From Adineta ricciae (Eukaryota; Rotifera; Eurotatoria; Adinetida; Adinetidae), in contig CAJNOJ010000356.1 in the NCBI GenBank assembly GCA_905250025.1, forward strand, positions 1 through 64,000: a stretch of DNA of 64,000 bases, written 5' to 3'. Below, one piece after another: positions 21,618-32,259 of the stretch; position 1 is the stretch's first letter, and each line of letters starts with the position of its first letter. The notes beneath the pieces were generated by a model, which was given only the letters and a program-made list of their open reading frames with translations, searched no databases and was not told the origin of the DNA. The translations under genes were made by a program, and so were the position numbers.

Positions 21618-22872
21618 ATGAGTCTCGAGTTGCTGTCGAACGAACTGTTAATCGAATTTTTCGAGTATTTATCAACTGGTGAGATTTTTCATGCGTTTCA
21701 CGGACTTAATTATCGATTTAATTCGGTTCTTGCTAATCATTTTCGAATGCATGGCTTTGATTTGCGATGCATATCTCGATCTGACTTTGACGCAATCGGT
21801 CGAATATACTTTTCATCAACACCCCAACAAATCACTTCGATCTGTTTTTCTAATAATGAACAAACTCCAGCGCAAATCAATCGTTTTTTCAACCAAGGAT
21901 TCGAATTTTCAAAATTTACGTACTTAAAGTCACTTTCGATATATTATTTGTCTCCAGGACCGTTAGCTCATCGGATCATAGGCGAACTTGGAAATTTACC
22001 CAATTTCTCTCGTCTTGTCTATAAACCTGTGTATCGATCAACCAATTCCTTTTGCGCACATCGTTTCATCAATAGCATTTGGCATTTACCAAACTTGAAA
22101 TATTGCTGTTTACAATTCAAATTTGGACCGCTCATGGTTTTTGCTATACCACTCACGGTTTCATCAAGTATTGAATATCTCACCATAGAAGATATCGATA
22201 TATCACCCAACGAATTCATTCAGCTATGCAACCAAACACCAAATTTACAGTATTTATCCTTGCGACTTGCCTTTGAACTTCCTTTCTATGGTGCGCTGTC
22301 TTTTGCTCCGAAGATCACGAAATTGTATATAACTTACACCGTTCGATCTGATCAACTGTTCTCGATACTAAAAATGCTGCCAATGATAACCTACTTGAAA
22401 TTAAATGTTCAAAGTTTTGCCATTGATGGATATCAAGCAGAAATACTTCTCCGGACAAGTTTACCACAAGTGAAACACCTGCATTTCCGCATGGTACATA
22501 CGCTCGATGATGATGATAATAAAGAACAAGAAATTGAGAAAATATTGGATACATTTCGTCGTCCGTTTTGGATTGACGAGCATCGTTTGTTTCTGCAATG
22601 CGAATGGAAGACAGATGACCGAAGCTGTGTTTTCTATACATTGCCATATGTGTTCGAAGGTTATGATTATGCAAAAGCAACTTTATTCAAATCAACGTAT
22701 CCTGTTGAAAACAAACGATGGCTGAATAAGACGGTATATGCACTCAATTATCATCTATTAGAACTCGATTGTTCTGCACCATTGAACATTCAGTTTGACA
22801 ACGTTATAGTTCTTTCTATTAAACTTCCTGTTGATGGAAAGCTTTGGTCTACAGTTGCAAGTCTTCCTCGAG
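21618..22872 (+). CDS. F-box gene 2: intronless F-box/LRR-like protein (3' cut by contig end)
   Basis: Starts at ATG 21618 (MSLELLSNELLIEFFEYLST), an F-box of the LSNELLIEFFEYL type in the first 45 residues. About 370 residues of leucine/isoleucine-rich repeat-like sequence follow (SSIEYLTIEDIDISPNEFIQ, NLQYLSLRL, KITKLYITY). No intron is needed. The frame is open to the N at 22873 at a point matching 25711 in the other copy, so about 160 C-terminal residues are missing here. Likely role is SCF-type substrate recognition, as for gene 1, but the sequence is only distantly similar to it. The other copy (24552-26190) is broken, so this may be the functional version. Confidence 0.75.
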
Positions 22873-22873
22873 N
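22873..22873. other. Single-N assembly junction (haplotype switch)
   Basis: Left of it the sequence ends inside F-box gene 2. Right of it the sequence restarts inside F-box gene 1 at the equivalent of 19926. The two contigs overlap as alternative copies of one locus. Confidence 0.9.
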
Positions 22874-22885
22874 AGAATCTTTTAC

Positions 22886-23752
22886 TTCATGACTAGCTTC
22901 GTTAAATTGCAACATGGATTAAACGACGTTGGAAATAATTCTTGCGCTTCTTTTATCACACGTGTGCCAACTTCAACATCTATTTCAGTGAAAACAACAC
23001 ATTTCTAGAGTTACTGTAGCATATTTGAGAACCTCACCAAGTGTCGTTAAGTTCGGAAGAAACATCAACAAATATTTCAGTGTAGCCAAGTTTCGAACGT
23101 GAATTTTAAGATATGTGAGAAAATGATGAGGTTGATATGATGACAGAAGAGGTTCACTAAGAAATAAACCATCTTTGGTATCACAGTGACTCATTGTACA
23201 GCTCTTCAATCGATGTTGCGCTGAGTTGCTAAAGATATGTTCACAAAGGAGAAGAGATATTTTGTCCAATGGACATTTATGCAATGTTAATTGATCGAGA
23301 TATGGAATTGTTGAGAGATATGGCGAAACATCATTGGCATCTGAATCGTGAACATTGCGCAACACAACTGTGTGCACTCGAGGAAATATATCACGAAGTG
23401 ATGAAGAACCTTGTGGAAAATAGTTTGAGAAAAAAGTCTCACATAAAATAGATTACTCACTGAGACAATAATGAGAGAAAAGGCGAATCTGGGAAAACGA
23501 ATCTCGATGACCCAGTTTCAAAATTTGTACATTGAAGCGAAATTGATCTAAGAATCGAGTACAACAGAGTTGAAATGTTGAAAGTGTTGTCGTGTAGAAA
23601 TCAATTGTCTTGTAACAATAACTTTGTAATAGTTGATTGTATCGTTGAGATTTGATCAAACTAAAACTTCGAATTGTTTCAGGATGAGTTAAATGCATCC
23701 ATATGATTAACACAAGTTCATTAGGTAAATCGGTAAAACGAGTAGGTGTCAT
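22886..23752 (-). CDS. F-box gene 1, second copy, exons 1-3 only
   Basis: Exons 23752-23461, 23409-23038 and 22979-22886 have exactly the lengths of exons 1-3 of the complete copy (292, 372 and 94 nt) with the same splice phases. Substitutions are scattered (for example SSYQPHHF in place of SSYRSHHS). The fourth exon onward is missing because the contig begins here. No stop or frameshift is seen in what is present, so it may be an intact allele cut by assembly. Confidence 0.7.
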
Positions 23753-24551
23753 CCGTGTTCTATGTTGTATATTAAATGAACAAGGTCAGTCAATTGTGGC
23801 GAGCGTTCTTCTTTGTTTATCAATGGTCAAGTAGATGCGCTTTATATCAATACTGATTTGAGCTATTCATATTTAGTTTAGTTCTTTTCTGTTATAATTG
23901 AAAGCAGAACGAGAGATTCTTTTACGTCGAAATTAAGAGCATTTTTTGTCATTTGTGTCTCCTTTTGGCATTGAAAATAGAGGTCAGCATCTACTCCACT
24001 CATTTCATATGGGTGATGTTTATAAAGAAACGCTCGAAATGGAAGAAATTCACTAGGAATGGAGTTTATAAGGTTTGCGATCATGACAATGATAACGTGT
24101 TTGACGAAATACTCGGTAATATCTATTCAGGTGCTCCTCAAAATAAATAGTATGGAGCTAATTGAAGCTATATGAGATTATTCTTGGAATGAATGGACAG
24201 AACACACTTTTTTGGTCCTTTACAGCTAAGAAAACAACATCACTCAGATACATTTACGGCGCTATCAAAACACATGAAACAGTGAAACTATATCGCTCAT
24301 TCTCTACTCAGGATGCCCTACGCATTTAAACAACATCAAAAAATTATTTTTTTGAGAACGAATTTTTCGAGGAGAGTTAGTTATACTTATACTAAGTTTA
24401 TTACAGCTTTCAAGTGCACTGTATTCTCAATAATTCAGCTTAGCTCGTGTAAAATTTCCAACTAAAATTCATACTACCGAGAATTGCTCTGAAGTACTTT
24501 GAAGAAAGGAAAGTAAAAGAAACAAAAACAGTTCGTATTTTCTTACCTAAA
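23753..24551. promoter_or_regulatory. Intergenic region between F-box genes, second copy
   Basis: Colinear with 20806-21617, with about 30 bp and several single bases lost or gained. No gene seen. Confidence 0.4.
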
Positions 24552-26190
24552 ATGAGCCTCGAGTCGCTGTCGAACGAACTGTTAATCGAATTCTTCGAGT
24601 ATTTATCAACTGGTGAGATTTTTTATACGTTTCACGGACTTAATTATCGATTTAGTTTGGTTCTTGCCAATCATTTTCGGATGCATGGCTTTGATTTGCG
24701 ATGCATATCTCGATCTGACTTTGACGCAATCGGTCGAATATACTTTTCATCAACACCCGAACAAATCACTTCGATCTGTTTTTCTAATAATGAACAAACT
24801 CCAGCGCAAATCAGTCGTTTTTTCGATCAACGATTCGGATTTTCAAAATTTACGCACTTAAAATCACTTTCGGTATATTATTTGCCTCCAGGACCGTTAG
24901 CTCATCGGATCATAGGCGAACTTCGAAATTTACCCAATTTCTCTCGTGTTGTCTATAAACTTGTGTATCGATCAACCAATTCCTTTTGCGCACATCGTTT
25001 CATCAAGTATTGAATATCTCACCATAGAAGATATCGATATATCACCCAACGAATTCATTCAGCTATGCAACCAGACACCCAATTTACAGTATTTATCCTT
25101 ACGAATTGCCTTTGAACGTCCTTTCTATAGTACGCTGTCTATTGTCCCGAAGATCACGAAATTGTATATAACTTACATCGTTCGATCTGATCAACTGTTG
25201 TCGATACTAAAAATGCTGCCAATGATAACCTACTTGAAATTAAATGTTCAAAGTTTTGCCATTGATGGATATCAAGCAGAAATACTTCTCCGGACAAATT
25301 TGCCACAAGTGAAACACCTGCATTTCCGCATGGTACATACGCTCGATGATGATGATAATAAAGAACAAGAAATTGAGAAAATATTGGATACATTTCGCCG
25401 TCCGTTTTGAACTGACGAGCATCGTTTGTTTCTGCAATGCGAATGGAGGACAGATGACGGAAGCTGTGTTTTCTATACATTGCCATATGTGTTCGAAGGT
25501 TATGATTATGCGAAAGCAACTTTATTCAAATCAACGTATCCTGTTGAAAACAAACGATGGCTGAATAAGACGGTATATGCACTCAATTATCATCTATTAG
25601 AACTCGATTGTTCTGTGCCATTGAACATTCAGTTTGACAACGTTACAGTTCTTTCTATTAAACTTCCTGTTGATGGAAAGCTTTGGTCTACAGTTGCAAG
25701 TCTTCCTCGAGTAAAACAACTTTATGTCTCACTAGCTAATGATGATGATGATGGAAATAATCGAAATCAGCTACAAAGTATACTGGGTCATATGCCTCAT
25801 CTATTAATATTTTACATTCGTGAAGACCCATCGAGAGTCTTGAATATCTTATCATTTCAAAGCGAAAACCTATCTGTATTCTTCCTAGATTTAATTTCAG
25901 CTAATTTAATATATAATAATGATCAATGTGCTCAATTGAGTCAACTATCGTTTGTTATTAATTGTAAAGCTCTTGGTATTGCTGTTGAAAATCGAACATG
26001 TGTTATAAGTCTCATTAATGCATTAAATAATCTTCAAGCATTAACGATTGTCAGTCTAGATGATAATTGGAATAGCGCATCAGTATCGGATAATGATGAA
26101 CTTGTTCGATGGTTTCAAACACAGTTACCATCTGCATACGTTATGCGAAGAAGTAATGCGCCACGAGTCATCAATTTTTGGCTACAGTGA
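24552..26190 (+). pseudogene. F-box gene 2, second copy, broken by a 95-bp deletion and a stop
   Basis: Same start (MSLESLSNELLIEFFEYLST) as the copy at 21618. At 24997-25005 the word GTTTCATCA occurs once, where the other copy has it twice, 95 bp apart (22063 and 22158). Losing one unit plus the intervening sequence shifts the frame, and translation stops at about 25013. Further on, 25408-25410 reads TGA where the other copy encodes tryptophan. Downstream, the frame runs to a stop at 26190 with the repeat region and the C-terminal part intact, ending VINFWLQ. It could still make a shortened product from an internal start, but as a full-length gene it is dead. Confidence 0.75.
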
Positions 26191-26367
26191 CTTTTTTTCC
26201 GAATTCCTTCTCTTTTACATTAATAAACATGATTCATTGCTTCGAAATGACAGAACGCGCAATTACCTACTTGTAAGTATGCGCACGTAAAACATCGAGA
26301 GAAAGAAAAAAATATAGCAAAACACACGTGTTTCACCATTTTTGTTCTTATTTTTGTAGATACATCG

Positions 26368-27273
26368 ATGTCTGACGTATCTAGTATTATTACTTTGCTA
26401 CAAAACTTTTTCATTCATCTACGTCTGAAATTTAGTCTATTTCTCGCACCTATTTATCTGTATGGTATTATCGTAGCGAATAGGAATATTTTTACATGGG
26501 AATTCTTCGTTGAATTTGTTATTCTTCATGTTTTTGTGTATGGTGGTGTGTATGCATTAAATGATTATTACGATCGAGATGAACAAGGACCGATTGGTGG
26601 ACTTGAAAATCCTCCGGCAATGAGAGGTGACACACTTTTCTATTTAGCATGGGCATGGAAATTAATTGGATTAACTCTATCGATCTTCTATTCAGCATCT
26701 ACACAATTTATTGTCAGCTGTTTTCTCGATGTTCTCATGTCAGTTGCCTATTCACATCCAAAAATTCGTCTAAAAGGTAGTCCGTTCGGAAGTGTTCTGT
26801 TGGTCATCTTCTTACAAGGTTTTCTTACTTATTATTTGGGGACAATTCTCAACAATAGTAATCTTAATGGAATCTCGTTGGTTAAATTTTGGTTAGGAGC
26901 ATTTGTTATCATTTTTCTGGTTCTCGGCACGTATCCTTTGACTCAAGTCTATCAAATCGAACAAGATAAACGTCAAGGTGATTGTACGCTCGCTATCGTC
27001 TTTGGCATTGAAAAGACTTTCCAATTTGCGTCATTATGTCTATTTGTTAGTGGCACGTTGAATAGTTTAGTTATCGGATACTATTACCATTGGTGGGAGG
27101 GTGTCATCATTCTCATCGGTTCGTTGTTATTTCAATATGATCTTCGAACATGGAGAAAGATCTTTTCCAAACAATCAGTGAATGAAAATTTTCAGACTTT
27201 ACATCGATTGTTTTCTGTTCAAACTGTTTTTCCATTTGTTTTTTGCCTTGCACATTTACTACACATTTTGTAG
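26368..27273 (+). CDS. UbiA-family membrane prenyltransferase, bacterial type
   Basis: An intronless 301-residue, strongly hydrophobic protein with about eight membrane segments. The two Asp-rich prenyl-diphosphate/Mg2+ motifs of the UbiA superfamily are present: NDYYDRD (Asn65, Asp66, Asp69, Asp71) and YQIEQDKRQGD (Tyr195 to Asp205). A YSHPKIRLKG loop (128-137) resembles the YSxPPxRLK of 4-hydroxybenzoate-type enzymes. Such proteins join an isoprenoid chain to an aromatic or other acceptor in the membrane; the acceptor is unknown. The ATG at 26368 follows a TTTTTGTAG acceptor-like site, so a 5' leader intron is possible. Lack of introns and bacterial-looking motifs suggest horizontal acquisition. 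This copy has Cys206 where the copy at 34317 has the Arg expected after the second motif. It is followed after 225 bp by a second bacterial-type gene in the same direction. Confidence 0.8.
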   Translation: MSDVSSIITLLQNFFIHLRLKFSLFLAPIYLYGIIVANRNIFTWEFFVEFVILHVFVYGGVYALNDYYDRDEQGPIGGLENPPAMRGDTLFYLAWAWKLIGLTLSIFYSASTQFIVSCFLDVLMSVAYSHPKIRLKGSPFGSVLLVIFLQGFLTYYLGTILNNSNLNGISLVKFWLGAFVIIFLVLGTYPLTQVYQIEQDKRQGDCTLAIVFGIEKTFQFASLCLFVSGTLNSLVIGYYYHWWEGVIILIGSLLFQYDLRTWRKIFSKQSVNENFQTLHRLFSVQTVFPFVFCLAHLLHIL

Positions 27274-27498
27274 CAATTATTCTCATGGCGCAAATATCGT
27301 TTGATATTCAACAAAAGTTACGTTTGCCGTTGTTTAGCTCCCAAGACTGCTAAAAAAACGGGATCACACGAAAGATTGTGTCCGATAGATGTCATTCAAA
27401 TGCGTTTCCAATACTGCGTGTCTGTCTTTTTGGGAGAGGTCATTATATGAGAGAATCATGATGGACTTCCCTATCATATTCATCTATTTAAAACATCA

Positions 27499-28311
27499 AT
27501 GTCGAACAATACTGAAAGTGCAATAACATCTATTAGACGTCTTTATGTTTTGTTATGTGGGTTTGAAATAATTCCGAAAACAATTTCAACGAAAAATCTG
27601 GGTGGGAATATTATAATGAGTGAACCTATTAGTGCATATTTACTCGACACGACTGCTGGTTGGATACTTATTGATAGTGGCATTGATGAAACAAGAATTG
27701 ATGATCCAGACTTAGCGAAAACATACTTTTTGGATCGCGGTTGGAAACCACTCCCAGTCGTTCTCCCGATGCATCGTTTAACATATCAACTATCACTGAT
27801 TGGCGTTGAACCACAAATGATCAAGTCTATTATACTAACTCACACACATGCTGATCATACGGGAAATTTAAAACATTTTCCCAATGCAAAAATTTACATT
27901 CAACGTCAAGAATACGCATATGCATTCCAATCTCAAGAAACCATAGGTAGTGCTTGGTTTCGTGATGATTATGACAATCGTCCAGAGACTGATTGGTATT
28001 TAGTAGATGGTGATATGAATATTCTTCCTGGTTTAGATCTGATATCAACACGTGGTCATACGCCCGGTCATCAATCTGTTTGTGTTCGATTACCGAGTGG
28101 AATGATTGCTATTTTGACAGGTGATGCTGGAGATTTGTTGGAAAACTATGAGAAAGAAATCTTACCAGGAGAAACAGTCGATGATCAAGCTGCACTCGAA
28201 TCAATCCGACGATTGAATCAGTTGGCATCTTTGCCTAATTCACATTTATTTATTGGCCATGATCCAATTCTTATTCAAAAACTTAAAATTGTACCGGATT
28301 ATTATGATTAA
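27499..28311 (+). CDS. AHL-lactonase-like metallo-beta-lactamase hydrolase, bacterial type
   Basis: Intronless, 270 residues, metallo-beta-lactamase fold. All metal ligands are visible: HTHADH (His115, His117, Asp119, His120), His187 in STRGHTPGHQS, Asp209 in LTGDAGD and His254 in FIGHDP. Their order and spacing closely track those I remember for Bacillus AiiA N-acyl-homoserine lactonase (104/106/108/109, 169, 191, 235). The likely reaction is hydrolysis of a lactone ring, perhaps quenching bacterial quorum signals; other lactones are possible. No signal peptide is obvious, so it is probably cytosolic. The start at 27499 (MSNNTESAITSIRR) is the one shared with the other copy. Same-strand pairing with the UbiA gene is kept in both copies. 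Convergent with the MACPF gene downstream. Confidence 0.85.
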   Translation: MSNNTESAITSIRRLYVLLCGFEIIPKTISTKNLGGNIIMSEPISAYLLDTTAGWILIDSGIDETRIDDPDLAKTYFLDRGWKPLPVVLPMHRLTYQLSLIGVEPQMIKSIILTHTHADHTGNLKHFPNAKIYIQRQEYAYAFQSQETIGSAWFRDDYDNRPETDWYLVDGDMNILPGLDLISTRGHTPGHQSVCVRLPSGMIAILTGDAGDLLENYEKEILPGETVDDQAALESIRRLNQLASLPNSHLFIGHDPILIQKLKIVPDYYD

Positions 28312-28584
28312 CTGCAGCATTTTTGCATGTGCGTGGCAAGTAAACGAATCGTCTTCGCATTCAAAACATTTATCCAATAGACAATCATTCGAAACCTTGT
28401 CTATAAAAACTGTTGATTTCGTGTCAATTTGAACTGATTTTTCATGAAAATCTTGAGGAGAAAGGCGTAAGTGACATATATTCTCATGATCTATCTAATT
28501 ACTTTTATTTCGAAATCATCTTGAATAAAATATATTCTTTATGATAAGAAGCAATCCAAAAAAGCACAAGATAGTGTTTTACTA

Positions 28585-30468
28585 CTAGATCATTTGAGTA
28601 GTTATTGTATCATAGGCTGTTGTTTCGTTTGTTGATATATCGTCTGTTGATGTTTCATTTGCGCCAACTTGTGAATAGATGGTATCGATTGAAAAGAATG
28701 GTGGTAAAGCAACAGATGGTAATTCCCGTTGATCACTGGTAGTCTCAAACTTTAAACACACTTCTAGAGCACAGTTTCCATCGATAGATCCGATAGCATA
28801 GGCGCTATAACCTTCTGAACAGCCTTTTACATGCGTTCGAGTAGCCATATTGCCATATTGGCATGAATACATACCACCATAACGAGGAAGATCTTTTCTG
28901 CTTGTTGGTGTTCTTTCAGCAAGACATACTCTGATGCCATTGATATCGTAAGCTACGAATAGGCTATCAGGACAAGTAAAAGCATTAGTTACAGGATTAA
29001 CTTTCTGCGATGCGTATGAACCACCGAACAGATAGGTCGATTGGACATCAATACTACTGTAAGAGCCAGACCGTTGAGTAGCATTACGATTGCAAACATA
29101 CAAATAAAGTTCACGTCGTCCTTGGCCTACGTAAACGTCTTCACAACATGTTTTCAACCACAAAAATCCACATTTCCAGCAATTTTGACGATATAGTGAT
29201 TGATATTGAGATGAAGTATGCAACAAATACTTATTGAAACCGTATACACACTGATCGTTGCCAGTATAGTAATTATTCTGTCGCAGATAATAGCAGTGTC
29301 TAAACAAAAACAACTTCGCTAAACATTTCTCACTGATCAGACTCGCAACTCACGACGACATGCGAGAATCTTCTGAGCAAGTGCGAATAAATCCGCCAAA
29401 TTGTGTCGATTGTGAAATTGGAGCACAAGAGCTATCCGCAACATTTGAAACCCAGTTAAAAGACGGCGAATTTCGATCCATGCATCCTCGAATCGTATTC
29501 ATTTCCACATAAGAATTAACTGCCTGCTCAATTTCTTTTCGGACGTTCGTTAATGCAACTTCGGTCATCTCAGGAAACTGGTCTGTTTGGATGAAATATG
29601 TAATGTTCTCAATACTTCGTCGAACAATAGCTGGATTCGTTTTTATCGAGGCTTGCCACGCTTCCATGTGACCGCCTAATATGAATACGTCACCACCTTT
29701 GGAACTTACCACTTTCCGTTGAATTCTGTTTTTATGTTCATTGACCGTAGCTTAATTTTGACTGGAGCTAGAACTGAAGCTTGCTGATATGCTGAATATA
29801 CCTCTGAAAGAAGCTTCTGCTGCTGCCTTGTAAGCATTTTTCGACGTAGTACTCGAATAGTAATCTGAATGAGATATGAAATTTTCTTCAACAATTGATC
29901 CACCCAAATACAACCGACTGGTAACATGTGTGCCATACTTTTTGACAAATAACTGTGCGTAATAAGTGGCCAAGAGACTCTCGTTATTCGATTGATGTTT
30001 AGCAATATTAGCTATATCCTTCTTCACTTGGGGATGTACGGGGCATGACGACTGAATAATTGCATCTACCATCAGATAGTTAATTTCATTTCGAAGAACG
30101 ACGGTCTTCTCTTGGCCTTGCTCCTTTTTTGCTGTCTGATATTCTTTGGAATAAGAGCCACTGATCTTGAAACCTAAGTAACCAGCACTGCCACCTATCA
30201 TCAGATTTGATGAATAATCACTGCTGTGCGAATTATACATGTCCATCTCTGTTGATGCCAATTCAATCTTGTTCTCATGTAAAGGAATTAGTTCAATACA
30301 TGATTGAAACTTGTCTGAATCATTAAAATTTGACACATCATAGATTGGAGACATATCCAGAAATCGTAAGTGATCCCAGCCAAAGCCTGGATACACCTGC
30401 ACTTTCAACGATCTTTCGCCGCGACAACCCAATAGTAGTAACAACCAAAGGTTGAGATAAATCTTCAT
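28585..30468 (-). pseudogene. Mpeg1/perforin-2-like MACPF gene, copy with a premature stop
   Basis: Two exons, 30468-29354 and 29299-28585, with a 54-nt GT-AG intron (29300-29353). The protein would begin with a signal peptide (hydrophobic residues 5-15), then a MACPF domain with the signature KYGTH and a Ser-rich stretch, then in the second exon the cysteine-rich C-terminal region typical of Mpeg1 (a NPxTxxFxCP-type motif). MACPF proteins oligomerise and make membrane pores; animal Mpeg1 acts against bacteria. An in-frame TAA at 29752-29754, just after the serine-rich stretch, truncates this copy at about residue 238. The remaining frame is open. The copy at 36534 is uninterrupted at this point. 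Either this allele is null or there is a sequencing error. Confidence 0.75.
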
Positions 30469-31465
30469 ATTTAACCACCGATCAATCTCTAAATCCAGGG
30501 ACTGTACTTTAAAAAAAAGGATGTTCAGGAAAGCTTTAGTAGCAAAATCTGTATGTAGTATATTTTCGCTTCGAAAATTTATTCAAGCGACCAGTACGAG
30601 GCTTAAATATTATCAATCGATACTTTAACAGTTTGTCTGAGATTGTTATATGTTTTGATCGAATTCTAAAGATTAACGGCTCATGTTACTGTTTTTCAGG
30701 TATGTATGGATCATTTTATTATATCATTATCGCAAATAATCGTAGTTTATCTATCTTTCTCCGATTTCAAAATACTTAACTAAAAAAATCATGCACAAAA
30801 ACAGGTACATGTAGGTCATACTTTTTCTCGGTGCTTTTTCTGTTACTTATCAGTATGTTTAATCATTCGATGGAAATTCGGTTAGCCGCCATTAGGTCGA
30901 AAGGACAAATGTCAAAAATTTCATTAAGAGACTTTCTCTATTCTTCAATTAATAGCATAAAATAATCACTAGGGTAGACATAGGTAAGACAGAAAAATGT
31001 AGCATTATTGTCGCTAGGCAACTATGAATGACAGACCATCAATATTTCCCATAGTTGCGATAGCACGACCACAATGTCATTCATTAAAATAACTTATATG
31101 ATGTTGGATAGCAATCGTGTTTAGCTTCTTTTTTCTTGCACATAAACCAGCAATAAATTGAGTATAAAATATGGAAAGAACGGTTTTTCTTCTAAAATTT
31201 AACGAAAGCTCAAATATTTAGATATTCTGTACTCAGCGCAACTATGAAATGCTTAATGAACATTTAGTCATTAGAACTAATTTCAGTTTCGCACGAATAG
31301 ACTCGTCAGAAAAGATTGCATATCGTGGAGGGTAACATCTGATGTTGGGTAGACAAATGTCATCTTTACATCTCTCTCTTTTCGATCTTTTCTCTCCTTC
31401 GATTTTCGGCCTAATGAGGGCACATCAGAATAATATGTGTATGACTCGGACGAGAGTCGACTGAA
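30469..31465. other. Upstream region of the MACPF gene and spacer
   Basis: No gene seen. The first 350 bp or so, adjoining the MACPF start, recur not only in the allelic copy (38440-38790) but also at 46258-46610, in front of a different gene. The rest is AT-rich spacer shared with 38790-39440. Confidence 0.5.
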
Positions 31466-32051
31466 ATGGAAGAAGAAAAAGATACCCTCACTACCGCTCG
31501 TTCGTATCGAATGAGAATTGATCGAAATAAACAAGCGTGCACGCACATCCGTCTTGTTCAACTAGGTGAGTGGTCCAATTTTGGAGACGGCACATAAGAG
31601 TGAATCTGCTTTCATATATTGAAATTCTATCGGAAGGACTATTCCAAATTCGACTATTTTTATTTACGTCATTTCTCACCATTCAAAATAAGATATAGAC
31701 AATATTTCGAATCAGTTTAAATAGGTCCATGATCAAGATGTGTTGATAGCTTGATAAACGTTTGTGTTCCTCGCAATGTCTCTACAGTTTTCTTGATGGG
31801 ATGATTCAGTGGGACGGAAAGGTGGTCAGTATACAGTTTTCGAACGGGCAAGTACACGCTTTTTCCTAGAGATGAACAAATCTTTGATGGGGCGCGCCAG
31901 ATATACGGGACTCGTGACATCCGTCTGGATAAAATACTCGGATGATCAGATTCGTAAAATTTTTCCTCTCATTTTTTTTCTATATATGTACACAAGCGAA
32001 ATCTACGCAGATCTTCTCCCGAACGAGATGGTAATAGAGCTTTTTCGTTAG
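31466..32051 (+). CDS. Small two-exon gene of unknown function, first copy
   Basis: The first exon, 31466-31565, starts MEEEKDTLTTARSYRMRIDR and ends at a GTGAGT donor. The second, 31810-32051, follows a TGATTCAG acceptor and continues in frame (phase 1), giving about 113 residues with KGGQYTVFERASTRFFLEMN in the middle. The end, LPNEMVIELFR, looks like the first helix of an F-box and stops there. Both exons, splice sites and stop are kept in the copy at 39442-40023. The 244-nt intron is longer than most here. I recognise no domain. It could be the truncated front of an F-box gene, since a full F-box gene starts 209 bp downstream. Confidence 0.5.
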
Positions 32052-32259
32052 GAGTCACCTTTTAAGATGAGATCTCTTGACTTTTCTTTCGAATGAGGTG
32101 CTTGTCTAAATGATTTTTTTGGGAAAAAATCGAAGACTACTAATTGAAAAGCTCAAAAATTTTGAGGAAAATTTCATTGGAATGATCATCACGATTCTTT
32201 GAGCTAAGATTCGCGTCAATTCGAATAAAGATTTTCTATTTAGAACTTGTGTTAATACC

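Noticed and set aside
31283-31561. 92-codon bottom-strand frame
   Set aside because: It lies antisense to the spliced small gene's first exon and is altered in the second copy.
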